DNA of 64,000 nucleotides, taken from contig NZ_JABFMV010000013.1 in NCBI RefSeq assembly GCF_013359685.1, positions 1-64,000 on the forward strand, read 5' to 3'. Shown here one piece after another: positions 1-15,533 of this stretch (the first letter of the stretch is position 1; every line of letters starts with the position of its first letter). Below the pieces are notes generated by a model. That model ran no database searches and was not told the DNA's origin. It worked only from the letters and a program-made list of their open reading frames with translations. Both the position numbers and the translations under genes were made by a program. This DNA is from Leifsonia sp. C5G2 (GTDB taxonomy: Bacteria; Actinomycetota; Actinomycetes; Actinomycetales; Microbacteriaceae).

Positions 1-53
1 ATTCGTGCCGAATGAGCGCTATTCGTGACGAATCGCGCTCATTCGGCACGAGT
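1..53. repeat. Three 13-bp dyads at 20-bp spacing
   Basis: Three copies of an ATTCG-N3-CGAAT dyad start at 1, 21 and 41; the third ends in CGAGT. The outer copies are also arms of a larger inverted repeat (1-18 against 36-53) with the middle dyad in the loop. The 20-bp period is close to two helical turns, as in a multi-site operator, but the block could also fold as one long hairpin in RNA. It lies beyond the rpoC terminator at the window edge, so the gene it belongs to is not visible. Confidence 0.6.
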
Positions 54-72
54 CGGGCGGGCCCGGGAACGA

Positions 73-107
73 CGAAGGCCCCCGGCGCGATGCGCCGGGG
101 GCCTTCG
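73..107 (-). terminator. Hairpin terminator after rpoC
   Basis: A perfect 16-bp stem (73-88 with 92-107) closes a 3-base loop (GAT), 10 bases past the rpoC stop codon at 118-120. There is no long T-run on the minus strand, which is common for actinobacterial terminators. It is the only strong hairpin at this end of the rpoBC transcript. Confidence 0.85.
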
Positions 108-117
108 TACGGGGACC

Positions 118-4002
<3,885 letters not shown>

Positions 4003-4042
4003 TCTCTCCTATTGAAGATTCGTCAGTTGGTCTGGCTGCCGC

Positions 4043-7540
<3,498 letters not shown>

Positions 7541-7721
7541 GGAAATAACCTCCGGGGCCCCGTCGGGCCAGTTACTGACGGTCGTGTAGTTGTCTGGACG
7601 AGAACTCCCAGCCGGGTCGCGCCGCCGTATCTGACCCGAGAGAACGGGCCCAGGCGCGCGAGGAGAAGTCAGAGCCGACCGCAATATGAAGGCAGAAGTT
7701 TGACTGGGAGCGCAAAGAACA

Positions 7722-7751
7722 ACTATATGTCAAATAGACGCGCCGTGTCCA
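7722..7751 (-). promoter_or_regulatory. Candidate rpoB promoter
   Basis: Reading toward rpoB, TGGACA (complement of 7746-7751) and TATAGT (complement of 7722-7727) are separated by 18 bases. A transcript from here would have a leader of roughly 175 bases. A TTGACA also overlaps this site but has no -10 at a good distance. The call rests only on hexamer similarity. Confidence 0.4.
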
Positions 7752-7760
7752 GTCTTTTTC

Positions 7761-7789
7761 TTGACCGGAGACGCGTCCTCGTGTATAAC
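7761..7789 (+). promoter_or_regulatory. Promoter-like pair facing away from rpoB
   Basis: TTGACC at 7761-7766 and TATAAC at 7784-7789 are separated by exactly 17 bases on the plus strand, a better match to a housekeeping promoter than the rpoB candidate. The transcript would run antisense into the 3' end of the epimerase gene. No sense-strand gene follows it. Confidence 0.3.
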
Positions 7790-7839
7790 GCGGGCCAGGC
7801 CCGGGTATTCCCGCCGTTCTCCCTTGAGTTTCCGGGGTT

Positions 7840-8910
7840 TCAGGAGCGGTGCGAGCGGTAGGTCGGGAGCGTGTCGACGGTCGCGATGACGGCTTCCTCG
7901 CGCGGTCGCGGCGACCAGCCGAGGACCGTCCGGGCCTTCTCGGAGGACGCGCGCCGCTCGGTCCCGATGTCGGGGAGCGAGTCGCGCACGCGGCGGCTGA
8001 AGGGGGCTGCGGCCTTGATCATCCACATCGGCATGAGCTTCGTGCTCACCCGGCGGCCGGCGGCCTCGCCCAGGTGGCCGCGGATGAGGAGGGCGACCTC
8101 CTGCGCGCTCATCACCTCCCCCGCGATGGCGAGGAAGCGCTGCCCCGCCGCCTCGGGCCGTGTCATGGCGAGCAGGTGCAACGCCGCGACGTCGCGCACG
8201 TCCACGATGCCGAAGTGCACGTCGGGCAGGCGCGGGAGGCGGCCTTCCTTCACGAGCCGGATCAGCTCGACCGAACTGGAGACATCGGGCCCGAGCACAG
8301 GTCCGAGGATGCCGACCGGGTTCACGGTCGCGAGCTGCAGCCCACCGCCCTCGTCGTGGACGAACGCCCACGCCGCGCGCTCGGCGATGGTCTTCGACTG
8401 GACGTAGGCGCTCACCGGCCGGCCGCTGTCGAGCTCGGTCCAGTCGTCCTCGGTGAAGGCGCGGTCGGTCGGCGCGTGGCCGTAGCCGATGGCCGCGAAC
8501 GAGGAGGTGAGTACGACGCGTTCCACCCCCGCGTCGCGCGCCGCGCGCAGCACGCGCAGGGCGCCGTCGCGCGCCGGGACGATCAGCTCATCCGGGTCCT
8601 TGGGCTGCGACGCCGGGAACGGGGAGGCGACGTGCAGCACGAACCGGACGCCGGCGACGGCCTCGGCCCAGCCGTCGTCGCGGGTCAGGTCGGCGACCGC
8701 GAACTCCAGCCGGTCGCCCGGGTCGTCGAGGCCGCCCGCGGCCAGCTGGGCGCGGACGTCGGCCGCCCGGGCGGGCGTGCGGATCGTCGTCCGCACACGG
8801 TAGCCGGCCTGCAGCAGCGCGAGGACGCAGTGCGCCCCGACGAAGCCGGAGCCGCCGGTCACCAGGACAAGGTCGGCGGGAGGGGTGCTCGGGTCGCTCA
8901 CGCCGTCCAT
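7840..8910 (-). CDS. NAD-dependent epimerase/dehydratase (extended SDR)
   Basis: The 356-residue protein belongs to the extended short-chain dehydrogenase family, in the dihydroflavonol-reductase-like branch. It has an N-terminal Rossmann motif TGGSGFVGAH (about residues 19-28) and a catalytic YVQSK (Y-x3-K) near residue 165. The substrate cannot be told from sequence. ATG at 8910 directly abuts a GGGGGAAGG ribosome site, so a GTG three codons later (8901) may be the real start. It runs in the same direction as rpoB but is separated from it by a promoter-bearing gap of about 300 bases. Confidence 0.85.
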   Translation of the reverse strand: MDGVSDPSTPPADLVLVTGGSGFVGAHCVLALLQAGYRVRTTIRTPARAADVRAQLAAGGLDDPGDRLEFAVADLTRDDGWAEAVAGVRFVLHVASPFPASQPKDPDELIVPARDGALRVLRAARDAGVERVVLTSSFAAIGYGHAPTDRAFTEDDWTELDSGRPVSAYVQSKTIAERAAWAFVHDEGGGLQLATVNPVGILGPVLGPDVSSSVELIRLVKEGRLPRLPDVHFGIVDVRDVAALHLLAMTRPEAAGQRFLAIAGEVMSAQEVALLIRGHLGEAAGRRVSTKLMPMWMIKAAAPFSRRVRDSLPDIGTERRASSEKARTVLGWSPRPREEAVIATVDTLPTYRSHRS

Positions 8911-8951
8911 CCTTCCCCCGCCGGGACGCCCGCGCTACCGTCCCGCGCGAA

Positions 8952-9021
8952 GCGACTGCGGCGGTTCGGAACGTGTGCGGGTGCGCGCCCGGGCGCAATC
9001 GTTCCGAGCGGGCGCAGTCGC
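8952..9021. repeat. Inverted-repeat unit, copy 1
   Basis: A 70-bp imperfect inverted repeat has outer arms GCGACTGCG/CGCAGTCGC (8952-8960, 9013-9021) and inner arms CGGAACG/CGTTCCG (8967-8973, 9000-9006). It shares a 31-bp identical block (8957-8987) with copy 2. It lies downstream of the response regulator stop codon on the minus strand. Confidence 0.75.
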
Positions 9022-9040
9022 GGGCGCGAGCGCGGCGTCC

Positions 9041-9114
9041 GCGACTGATTGCGGCGGTTCGGAACGTGTGCGGGTGCGCGACGGGGCGCGGACGTTCCGC
9101 AGGGGCGCAGTCGC
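9041..9114. repeat. Inverted-repeat unit, copy 2
   Basis: This is the second copy of the unit, with outer arms GCGACTG/CAGTCGC (9041-9047, 9108-9114) and inner arms CGGAACGT/ACGTTCCG (9060-9067, 9092-9099). Its block 9050-9080 is identical to 8957-8987. The two hairpins in tandem could end the kinase/regulator transcript. Confidence 0.75.
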
Positions 9115-9124
9115 GGCCGCGCGG

Positions 9125-9784
9125 TCAGGCCCGCACGAGGGCGATCGCCTGCGCGCGGTCGCGCACGGCGAGCTTGGCGAAGATCGCGTTGATGTGGGTC
9201 TTCACGGTGGCGACGCTGACGAACAGAGCGCCCGCGATCTCCGCGTTGCTGAGGCCGTCGGCGACGAGGGCGAGCACCTCGGCCTCGCGGCGGGTCAGCG
9301 ACGGGAAGCGGGTCACGAGCGCGCCTGCGGCGTCCTGTCCGGCGGGGGCCGCCGCGGTCAGCGAGCCGACGAGGCGGGCGCCGACCTCGGGTGCGAAGGT
9401 GGACTGGCCGCTCGCGACGGCGCGCACGGCCGCGGCCAGCTCCGTCCGTCCGGCGTCCTTGGTGAGGTAGCCGCGCGCTCCGGCCCGCAGCGCACCGACG
9501 ATGGAGGCGTCGTCGGCGTAGGTGGTGAGCACCAGCACAGCGGTCCCCGGCGCCTCGGCGGCGACCCGGGCGGTGGCGGCGGCTCCGTCGAGCACCGGCA
9601 TGCGCAGGTCCATCAGCAGCACATCCGGGCTCTCGGTGACGGCGAGCGCCACCGCCTCCTCGCCGTCGGACGCCTCCCCGACGACCTCCATGTCGGGCAG
9701 CAGGCCGAGCAGCGTCACCAGACCGTCGCGGACGATGGCCTGGTCGTCGGCGACCGCGACGCGGATGGGGCGCTCGCCGGTCAT
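9125..9784 (-). CDS. NarL/LuxR-family response regulator
   Basis: The 219-residue protein has an N-terminal receiver domain with the acidic pair (VADD, about residues 11-14), the phosphoacceptor in LLMDLRMPV (about residue 59) and the conserved Lys in YLTKDAG. A C-terminal LuxR helix-turn-helix follows (LTRREAEVLALVADGLSNAE). Its start overlaps the stop of the sensor kinase by four bases (ATGA), so the two form a two-component pair that controls transcription from an unknown signal. Confidence 0.93.
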   Translation of the reverse strand: MTGERPIRVAVADDQAIVRDGLVTLLGLLPDMEVVGEASDGEEAVALAVTESPDVLLMDLRMPVLDGAAATARVAAEAPGTAVLVLTTYADDASIVGALRAGARGYLTKDAGRTELAAAVRAVASGQSTFAPEVGARLVGSLTAAAPAGQDAAGALVTRFPSLTRREAEVLALVADGLSNAEIAGALFVSVATVKTHINAIFAKLAVRDRAQAIALVRA

Positions 9785-10923
9785 CGCAGCACCGCTTCCG
9801 CCGTGACGGTGAACCGGCCGCCGGACACAGATGCGGTTGCCGCTCCTCCCCCGGCAAGGGCGGCGAAGCGCTCGCGCATCCCGTCGAGCCCGTGGCCGCC
9901 GCCGGAGGACGACAGCGCGGAGCGTCCGGAGACGATCGGGTTGGAGACGGTCAGCCGCACCCGGTCAGTCTGCCAGTCGAGCCGCGCGGCGACCGCAGCG
10001 CCGGGTGCGTGTTTGCGGGCGTTGCTCAGCGCCTCCTGCAGCGCGCGCCGCACCGCGGTCGCCTGCGCGGAGTCGAGCACCGAGGACGACCCGTGGACGG
10101 ACAGCTCGGCCTCGCCGCCCAGCGCGCGATGGGCGTCCACCAGCTCCCGCAGCTCCGCCTCGAGGTCGGACGGCGCCACCGGCGTGCGCGACCCCTCGGC
10201 CGGCTCACGCAGCGCCGCCACCGCGCGGCGGGCGTCGGCGAGCCCGTCCGCGGCGAGCGCCCGCGCATCCTGCACCCGGGTGCGGGCGGCGGCGGCGTCG
10301 CCGGACTCGAGCAGCGCATCCACCGCGTCCAGCTGGATCACGAGCCCGCCGAGGCTGTGGGCGAGCACGTCGTGCAGGTCCCGGGCGATCGCCACGCGCG
10401 ACTCCTCCTCGCGGAGGGTGAGGTCGCGCTCGCGCAGGAGCGCCGCCTGCTCCTCCGCCCGGCGGAACTGGCGGCGGCTGAGGCCGGCGAATACCGCGAG
10501 GACCAGGCCGCCCATCTCGGCCAGCACGGCTGGGACGCTCGACTCGACCGCCACCGCACCGACCGGGATCAGGGCGAGGCCGACCGCGGAGAGACCGAAG
10601 CCCAGCCAGAGCGGGTACGTCACATCGGCCAGCAGCACGACGATGCCGACCGCGGCGGGGACGACGGAGATACCGTTCGTCGGGGCGGCGACGAACGAGC
10701 CGGCCACCACCATGACGACGGCGCAGGCCAGGGCGGCGGCGCGCTGCCCGAACCGGGCGAGCACGCTCCGCACGACCCACAGGCCCGTGGCCGCCAGCCC
10801 GACCGCCAGCGCCCACACCGGGCGCTGCGCGGTGTGGGACGTGACGAGCCCGTAGCCGACGGCCACGGCGCCGACCACGGTCAGCGCGAGGGAGAGCAGG
10901 GTCGGCCGGACGGAGAGGTTCAC
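9781..10923 (-). CDS. Membrane sensor histidine kinase (HisKA_3 type)
   Basis: The 380-residue kinase has about five or six hydrophobic segments in the first 150 residues and no large extracellular domain. A dimerisation/phosphoacceptor motif RDLHDVLAHSLGGL (about residues 178-191) and a C-terminal ATPase domain with a GHGLDGMRER glycine-rich box follow. This is the NarX/DesK-like layout, often tied to membrane or cell-wall stress. It starts 7 bases after the upstream membrane-protein gene and overlaps the response regulator. Confidence 0.92.
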   Translation of the reverse strand: MNLSVRPTLLSLALTVVGAVAVGYGLVTSHTAQRPVWALAVGLAATGLWVVRSVLARFGQRAAALACAVVMVVAGSFVAAPTNGISVVPAAVGIVVLLADVTYPLWLGFGLSAVGLALIPVGAVAVESSVPAVLAEMGGLVLAVFAGLSRRQFRRAEEQAALLRERDLTLREEESRVAIARDLHDVLAHSLGGLVIQLDAVDALLESGDAAAARTRVQDARALAADGLADARRAVAALREPAEGSRTPVAPSDLEAELRELVDAHRALGGEAELSVHGSSSVLDSAQATAVRRALQEALSNARKHAPGAAVAARLDWQTDRVRLTVSNPIVSGRSALSSSGGGHGLDGMRERFAALAGGGAATASVSGGRFTVTAEAVLR

Positions 10924-10930
10924 CCCACCA

Positions 10931-11449
10931 TCATGCGGCGAGCGCCGCGTGCCGATCGAGCCGGGCCGCGAAGACCGCCGTACGGGAGAGCCGGTTGGCC
11001 GCGAGGACCAGCAGGATGATGCCGGTCGCGGAGGCCAGGTGGGAACCCGCCTGCGCGGCCAGCACGTCGAGGCCGACCCGGACCGCGACGACCCCCACCC
11101 AGAGCACGAGACCCAGGGCGCCGGTGCGGGACTCGTACACGGCGATGTCGCGTCCGTCCTTGCCGGTGGCGATCGGCTGCGGGAGCCGGCGGAAGTGGGC
11201 GATCGCGCCCATCCACGCGCCGACGCCGAGCGAGAGGACGAGCTCCCCGGCGACGACGGCGAGGTCGAGCGGGGTGATCGCGGCCGGCTTCACCTGCTGG
11301 GCGAGGAGGATGACGCCGATGACGGCGAAGATCAGCGGCGAGCGCCACATCTTGGCGAGGGCGACCGGGCGCCAGCTCATCTGGCGCACGCCGATCCAGC
11401 CGATCACGAGGAGGATGAGGACCGCGTTGGCGATGGTCTGAATGGTCAT
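10931..11449 (-). CDS. DUF1453-like integral membrane protein
   Basis: The 172-residue protein has about five hydrophobic helices and resembles the DUF1453/CcdC-like membrane family. Function is unknown. The start taken is ATG at 11449 (MTIQTIANA); the in-frame extension upstream is polar and Gly/Pro-rich. It is the first gene of a three-gene minus-strand operon with the kinase and response regulator, so it may help sense the signal or be a target of the pair. Confidence 0.7.
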   Translation of the reverse strand: MTIQTIANAVLILLVIGWIGVRQMSWRPVALAKMWRSPLIFAVIGVILLAQQVKPAAITPLDLAVVAGELVLSLGVGAWMGAIAHFRRLPQPIATGKDGRDIAVYESRTGALGLVLWVGVVAVRVGLDVLAAQAGSHLASATGIILLVLAANRLSRTAVFAARLDRHAALAA

Positions 11450-11552
11450 GTCCTCAGCCTCGCCACGGCCGCCCGACGGCGGCACCACCGCAGGGTGGAG
11501 GCCGGGTGGAGATCCACGGCGGAGGGGGTGGAGGCGCGACTAGGCTGCCGGT

Positions 11553-12434
11553 GTGCCGCAGAACCCACCATCGCAGAACCCGTCTGTCGTCCTGTCCGAG
11601 AGCGGGTTCCAGGCGACGATCGAACCGGACCGGTTCGTGCCGGGCGCGTACCAGCTGGTGGTGGACGGCACCCCGCAGTCGCACGTGAACCTGGACGACC
11701 CGTCCCAGCTGTTCTTCGAGTATGTGCAGCGGATGGGCAACGTCATCGACCTGATCGGCGACCCGGGCGAGCCGATCACCGCCGTCCACCTGGGCGCCGG
11801 GGCGCTGACCCTCCCGCGCTACATCGCGTACACCAGGCCCGGGTCGCGGCAGCAGGTGGTGGAGCTGGAGAGCCGGCTCGTCGACCTGGTGCGCGAGAAC
11901 CTGCCGCTCCCCCGCTACGCGCAGATCCGCATCCGGCACGGCGACGCCCGCGAGGTGGTCGGCAAGCTGCCCGCCGGGCTCCGCGGCTCGGTCGACCTGC
12001 TCGTGGTGGACATCTTCAGCGGCTCCCGCACGCCCGCGCACGTGACGAGCGTCGAGTTCTACCGGTCGGCGGTCTCGCTGCTGAAGCCGGACGGCATCGT
12101 GCTCGTGAACGTCGCGGACGGCCCCCCGCTCGCGTTCGCCCGCAGCCAGGTGTCGACCCTGGGCGCGGTGGTGGAGAACGTGGCGGCGCTGGCCGAGACA
12201 CAGGTGCTGAAGGGCCGCCGCTTCGGCAACGTCGTGCTGGTCGGGTCGAACTCGCCGCTCCCGCTGGAGTGGCTGCCGCGGCTGCTGGCGAGCGGTCCGC
12301 ATCCCGCAAAGGCCGTCGCCGGCGAGGAGCTGCGGACGTTCGCTTCGGGCGCGCCGATCGTGACGGATGCGACCAGCGTCCCGTCGCCGCCCCCGGCGCG
12401 GAGCATCTTCCAGTCCGGGACGCGGCGGGACTGA
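11553..12434 (+). CDS. Spermidine synthase-like methyltransferase-fold protein
   Basis: The 293-residue protein has the Rossmann fold of polyamine aminopropyltransferases: a VHLGAGALTLPRY glycine loop near residue 73, an acidic residue ending the second strand (VVELES) and a DLLVVDIFSG motif near residue 150. Many actinobacterial members of this family lack polyamine-synthesis partners, and none is seen here, so the reaction is uncertain. The GTG start at 11553 has only a weak ribosome site. Confidence 0.75.
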   Translation: MPQNPPSQNPSVVLSESGFQATIEPDRFVPGAYQLVVDGTPQSHVNLDDPSQLFFEYVQRMGNVIDLIGDPGEPITAVHLGAGALTLPRYIAYTRPGSRQQVVELESRLVDLVRENLPLPRYAQIRIRHGDAREVVGKLPAGLRGSVDLLVVDIFSGSRTPAHVTSVEFYRSAVSLLKPDGIVLVNVADGPPLAFARSQVSTLGAVVENVAALAETQVLKGRRFGNVVLVGSNSPLPLEWLPRLLASGPHPAKAVAGEELRTFASGAPIVTDATSVPSPPPARSIFQSGTRRD

Positions 12435-12453
12435 GCGGGCGCCGGCGGCCGGG

Positions 12454-13356
12454 TCAGGCGTGCCGGAACGTCACCGGCTGACCGGGCCGCAGCTGCGCGA
12501 AGGCGTCGAGGGACGCGTCGGCGACGACGGCGATCACCGGGTAGCCGCCGGTCACCGGGTGGTCGGCGAGCAGGACCGTCGGGCGGCCGTCGGGCGACAC
12601 CTGCACGGCACCCGCGACCATGGGTTCGCTCGGCAGCTCGGCCGTGACCGCGCGCTCGAGCAGCGGACCATGCCGCGGCTCGATCCCGACAGCATGAAAA
12701 GGCGTGCGATCGGCGTCGAGCCGGATGCCGACGCGGTCGCTCTCCGCTCCGGCCCGCCAGCCGACCGTGAAGAAGGCGTCGAGCGCTGCGGGCGTGAACC
12801 AGTCCGCCCGCGGTCCGCGGTGCGCCCGGATCTCTACCGCACCGGTCCCGGGCTCGGCGACGGGCACGAAGTCGAGCAGCGGGAGGTCGGTTCCGGGATG
12901 CTCGCCGACCGGCAGCAGGTCGCCCGCCGCCAGCGGCGCGGGCCCGAGGCCGGCGAGCGTGTCGCGGGAGCGCGAGCCGAGCACCGGCGGGACGGCGACC
13001 CCGCCGCGCACGGCGAGGTACCAGCGAGCGCCGGAGGCCGCGGTCCCCAGGCGGAGCCTCTGTCCGGCGCGCGCGTGCACGGCGAGGTGGGCATCCACCG
13101 GCCGGCCGTCGAGCAGCAGCGGACCGGTGGCGCCGGTCACCGCGAACCAGGCGTCGCGCTCGAACCGCGCCTCCAGGCCGCCGAGCAGCACCTCGATGCC
13201 GGCATCGCCCTCGTCGTTGCCGAGCAGGCGGTTCGCCAGCCGGAGGGCGCCGCGGTCGAGCGCGCCGGAGCGGCCGACGCCGACCGCAGCCAGCCCGGGA
13301 CGCCCGAGGTCCTGCACCAGGGCGAGCGGACCGGTGGCCAGCACGTGGAGGCTCAT
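12454..13356 (-). CDS. pxpC: 5-oxoprolinase subunit C (biotin-dependent carboxyltransferase fold)
   Basis: The 300-residue protein matches the PxpC/KipA family (allophanate hydrolase C-domain fold). It carries the family signatures QDLGRPGLAAVGV and GALDRGALRLANRLLGN near the N-terminus and ends in a LLADHPVTGGYPVI block. With PxpA and PxpB it hydrolyses 5-oxoproline to glutamate using ATP. ATG at 13356 overlaps the pxpB stop by four bases; a longer in-frame start at 13458 would run back into pxpB and is not used. Confidence 0.92.
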   Translation of the reverse strand: MSLHVLATGPLALVQDLGRPGLAAVGVGRSGALDRGALRLANRLLGNDEGDAGIEVLLGGLEARFERDAWFAVTGATGPLLLDGRPVDAHLAVHARAGQRLRLGTAASGARWYLAVRGGVAVPPVLGSRSRDTLAGLGPAPLAAGDLLPVGEHPGTDLPLLDFVPVAEPGTGAVEIRAHRGPRADWFTPAALDAFFTVGWRAGAESDRVGIRLDADRTPFHAVGIEPRHGPLLERAVTAELPSEPMVAGAVQVSPDGRPTVLLADHPVTGGYPVIAVVADASLDAFAQLRPGQPVTFRHA

Positions 13357-13973
13357 CCCGCCTCCCGGAAACGCACGACCGTCCCCGGCCGCAGCAGCGC
13401 GGGCGGGTCGGCGGTCTCGTCCCACAACACGGCGTCCGTGCGGCCGATCAGCTGCCACCCGCCGGGGCTGGATCGCGGGTAGACGCCGCTGAAGGCCCCG
13501 GCCAGCCCGACGGAACCGGCCGGCACGGCCGTGCGCGGCGTCGCGCGGCGCGGCACCGTGAGCGCGTCTCCCTCGGTCACCAGATATGCGAAGCCGGGGG
13601 CGAAGCCGCCGAAGGCGACCCGCCAGGTCGCACCGGTGTGCGCGGCGACGACCTCCGGCGGCGACAGGCCGGTGAGCCGGGCGACCTCGTCCAGGTCCGC
13701 TCCGTCGTAGACGACGTCGAGCTCGACCAGCCGCTCCTCGGCGTCGGCCGCGGCCAGGGGCGCCGCCCGCTCCAGCCAGCCTGCGGCTGCGCTCAGCGGC
13801 AGGATGCGCGGCTCGACGACGACCGCGATGGTGCGCGCGGCGGGCACCAGCTCCACGACACCGTCGGGGCGGGAGGCGTCGAGGCCGCGGTACAGGGCCA
13901 GGACCGCGTCCAGGTCGTCCAGCTCCACGAGCAGGGCGTGGTCACCGTACGGCAGGATGCGCCGCCCGGTCAC
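13353..13973 (-). CDS. pxpB: 5-oxoprolinase subunit B (KipI family)
   Basis: The 206-residue protein is the PxpB/KipI subunit. It has the N-terminal motif [12 protein letters not shown] and the family hallmark [11 protein letters not shown] (about residues 123-133), followed by [20 protein letters not shown]. It works with PxpA and PxpC to recycle 5-oxoproline. Its GTG start overlaps the pxpA stop by four bases (GTGA) and its stop overlaps the pxpC start, so expression is likely coupled. Confidence 0.93.
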   Translation of the reverse strand: MTGRRILPYGDHALLVELDDLDAVLALYRGLDASRPDGVVELVPAARTIAVVVEPRILPLSAAAGWLERAAPLAAADAEERLVELDVVYDGADLDEVARLTGLSPPEVVAAHTGATWRVAFGGFAPGFAYLVTEGDALTVPRRATPRTAVPAGSVGLAGAFSGVYPRSSPGGWQLIGRTDAVLWDETADPPALLRPGTVVRFREAG

Positions 13974-14731
13974 GCGAACGGCCCGACCTCGACGCCGGCG
14001 GCGGCCAGCGCCTCCCGCACGGCCGCGGCCATCGCGACGGCGCCGGGGGTGTCGCCGTGCACGCAGAGCGAATCGACGGCCACCGCGATGTCGCTGCCGT
14101 CGGCGGCGGTCACCACCCCCTCGGCGACCATGCGGACCGCCCGCCCGGCAATGGCGGAGTCGTCGGTGAGCAGCGCACCCGGCTCGCCGCGCGGCACGAG
14201 CGTGCCGTCGGCGCGGTAGCCGCGGTCGACGAACGCCTCCCGCACGAAACGGAGCCCGGCCTCCTCGGCCGCTCGCTCGACCGCGGAACCGGCCAGGCCC
14301 AGCAACGCGAGTCGCGGGTCGAACGCGACCACCGCGTCCACCACGGCCCGGGCCTGACGTTCGTCGGCGACGATCCGGTTGTAGAGGGCGCCGTGCGGCT
14401 TGACGTAGCGCACGGCGGTGCCGGCCACCCGCGCCAGTCCGGCGAGGGCGGACAGCTGGTACAGCACCTCGTCGCGCAGCTCGCCGGCGGGCACGTCCAT
14501 CGCGCGCCTCCCGAAGCCGGCCAGGTCGCGGTAGGAGACGTGCGCGCCCACGGTCACGCCGTTCGCCGCGGCCTCCCGGCAGGTGGCGAGCATGGTGGAC
14601 GCGTCGCCCGCGTGGAAGCCGCAGGCGACGTTCGCGCTCGACACGATGCGCAGCAGGGAGGCGTCGTCGCCCATCGACCAGGCGCCGAACGACTCGCCCA
14701 GGTCGCTGTTGAGGTCGACGGAACGCGGCAT
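13970..14731 (-). CDS. pxpA: 5-oxoprolinase subunit A (LamB/YcsF family)
   Basis: The 253-residue LamB/YcsF-family protein opens with the signature [12 protein letters not shown], continues with [11 protein letters not shown] (about residues 34-44) and [10 protein letters not shown] (about residues 107-116), the metal-site histidines of the family. It is the first gene of the pxpABC operon. Its product is the ring-opening partner in 5-oxoproline hydrolysis. Confidence 0.94.
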   Translation of the reverse strand: MPRSVDLNSDLGESFGAWSMGDDASLLRIVSSANVACGFHAGDASTMLATCREAAANGVTVGAHVSYRDLAGFGRRAMDVPAGELRDEVLYQLSALAGLARVAGTAVRYVKPHGALYNRIVADERQARAVVDAVVAFDPRLALLGLAGSAVERAAEEAGLRFVREAFVDRGYRADGTLVPRGEPGALLTDDSAIAGRAVRMVAEGVVTAADGSDIAVAVDSLCVHGDTPGAVAMAAAVREALAAAGVEVGPFA

Positions 14732-14751
14732 GCCCCTATTGTCTCAGCCTC

Positions 14752-14828
14752 GTGGAGCTCAAACCTCGGTCGCAGGCCCCCTCGGCGCTGGGGTCGCGGC
14801 ATCGCTCCGCGCTGCCCTTGAGCTCCAC
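14752..14828. repeat. Dispersed repeat copy 1, with 11-bp terminal inverted repeats
   Basis: A 77-bp block is bounded by GTGGAGCTCAA (14752-14762) and its reverse complement TTGAGCTCCAC (14818-14828). The part from 14764 to 14833 matches 19970-20038 in the opposite orientation with one mismatch and one single-base indel over about 70 bases. Read on the minus strand it supplies the last codons and the stop of the CGNR gene. Confidence 0.85.
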
Positions 14829-15424
14829 CGCGCCCGGTGCGCGCGCACCTTGGCGCGGTTGCCGCAGCGCTGCATGGAGCACCAGCGGCGGGTTCCGCTG
14901 CGCGACGTGTCGAGATAGACGAGGTCGCAGTCGTCGGCCGAGCATTCGCGGATGCGGCCGTCGACATCCGGCCCGAACAGGCGGACGGCGTCCCGCGCGA
15001 TGGAGCCGAGGGCCTGGTGCGGGCGGGCGTTCGTCCGGCCCGCCTGACGGCCGCCGCCGACGAGCACCGGAGGGATGTCGGGCGTCGCCGCGAACAGGTT
15101 GACCACATCCACGTCGTCGGGCTCCAGCAGTTCGCCGCGGCTCGCCTGGCGGGCCAGCCGGCCGATCGCGGCGCGGAGGGTGCGGGCGTCGCGCAGTTCG
15201 CGCTCGCCTGCGGTCGGCGCGACCTCCGGGAACCGCTCGGTCAGCCAGGCGTTGAGCGTCGCGGGGTCACGGACCGTCTGCCACTCCTCCACCTCGGGGT
15301 GGTCGAGGCCGCCGGTGTACGCGAAGTCGAGGGCGAGGGAGCCGGAGTCGAACCACCAGCGTTGCGCGGTGGCCGGCTCCATCCACTGGCCGGTTCCCCT
15401 GGTCACGATCGCTTCGGTCGCCAT
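14759..15424 (-). CDS. CGNR zinc-finger transcriptional regulator
   Basis: The 221-residue protein has an ABATE-type N-terminal domain (FDSGSLALDFAYTGG, about residues 25-39) and a C-terminal CGNR zinc finger: C-x4-C at CSADDC, then CSMQRCGNRAKVRAHR. These are DNA-binding regulators of unknown ligand. ATG at 15424 is preferred because an inverted repeat and a -10-like box lie directly upstream. The final 20 or so residues after the finger come from a dispersed DNA repeat, so the natural C-terminus has probably been replaced. Confidence 0.88.
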   Translation of the reverse strand: MATEAIVTRGTGQWMEPATAQRWWFDSGSLALDFAYTGGLDHPEVEEWQTVRDPATLNAWLTERFPEVAPTAGERELRDARTLRAAIGRLARQASRGELLEPDDVDVVNLFAATPDIPPVLVGGGRQAGRTNARPHQALGSIARDAVRLFGPDVDGRIRECSADDCDLVYLDTSRSGTRRWCSMQRCGNRAKVRAHRARWSSRAARSDAATPAPRGPATEV

Positions 15425-15445
15425 GTAACCAATATAGTCGGTTAC
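15425..15445 (-). promoter_or_regulatory. Inverted repeat with -10 box, probable leaderless promoter of CGNR gene
   Basis: GTAACC (15425-15430) and GGTTAC (15440-15445) flank nine bases. Read on the minus strand, these nine bases hold TATATT, whose expected start site falls on or next to the A of the CGNR ATG. This suggests a leaderless mRNA whose promoter is covered by an operator, consistent with autoregulation. No clear -35 box was found. Confidence 0.5.
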
Positions 15446-15533
15446 TTCTGCGGCCTCCGCTACGACGCCGAGCGCCCGGAAAACCCTACCGGAGACGGAC
15501 GGCGCGCGCTCCGGCGCGCGGCATACTGGGCGG

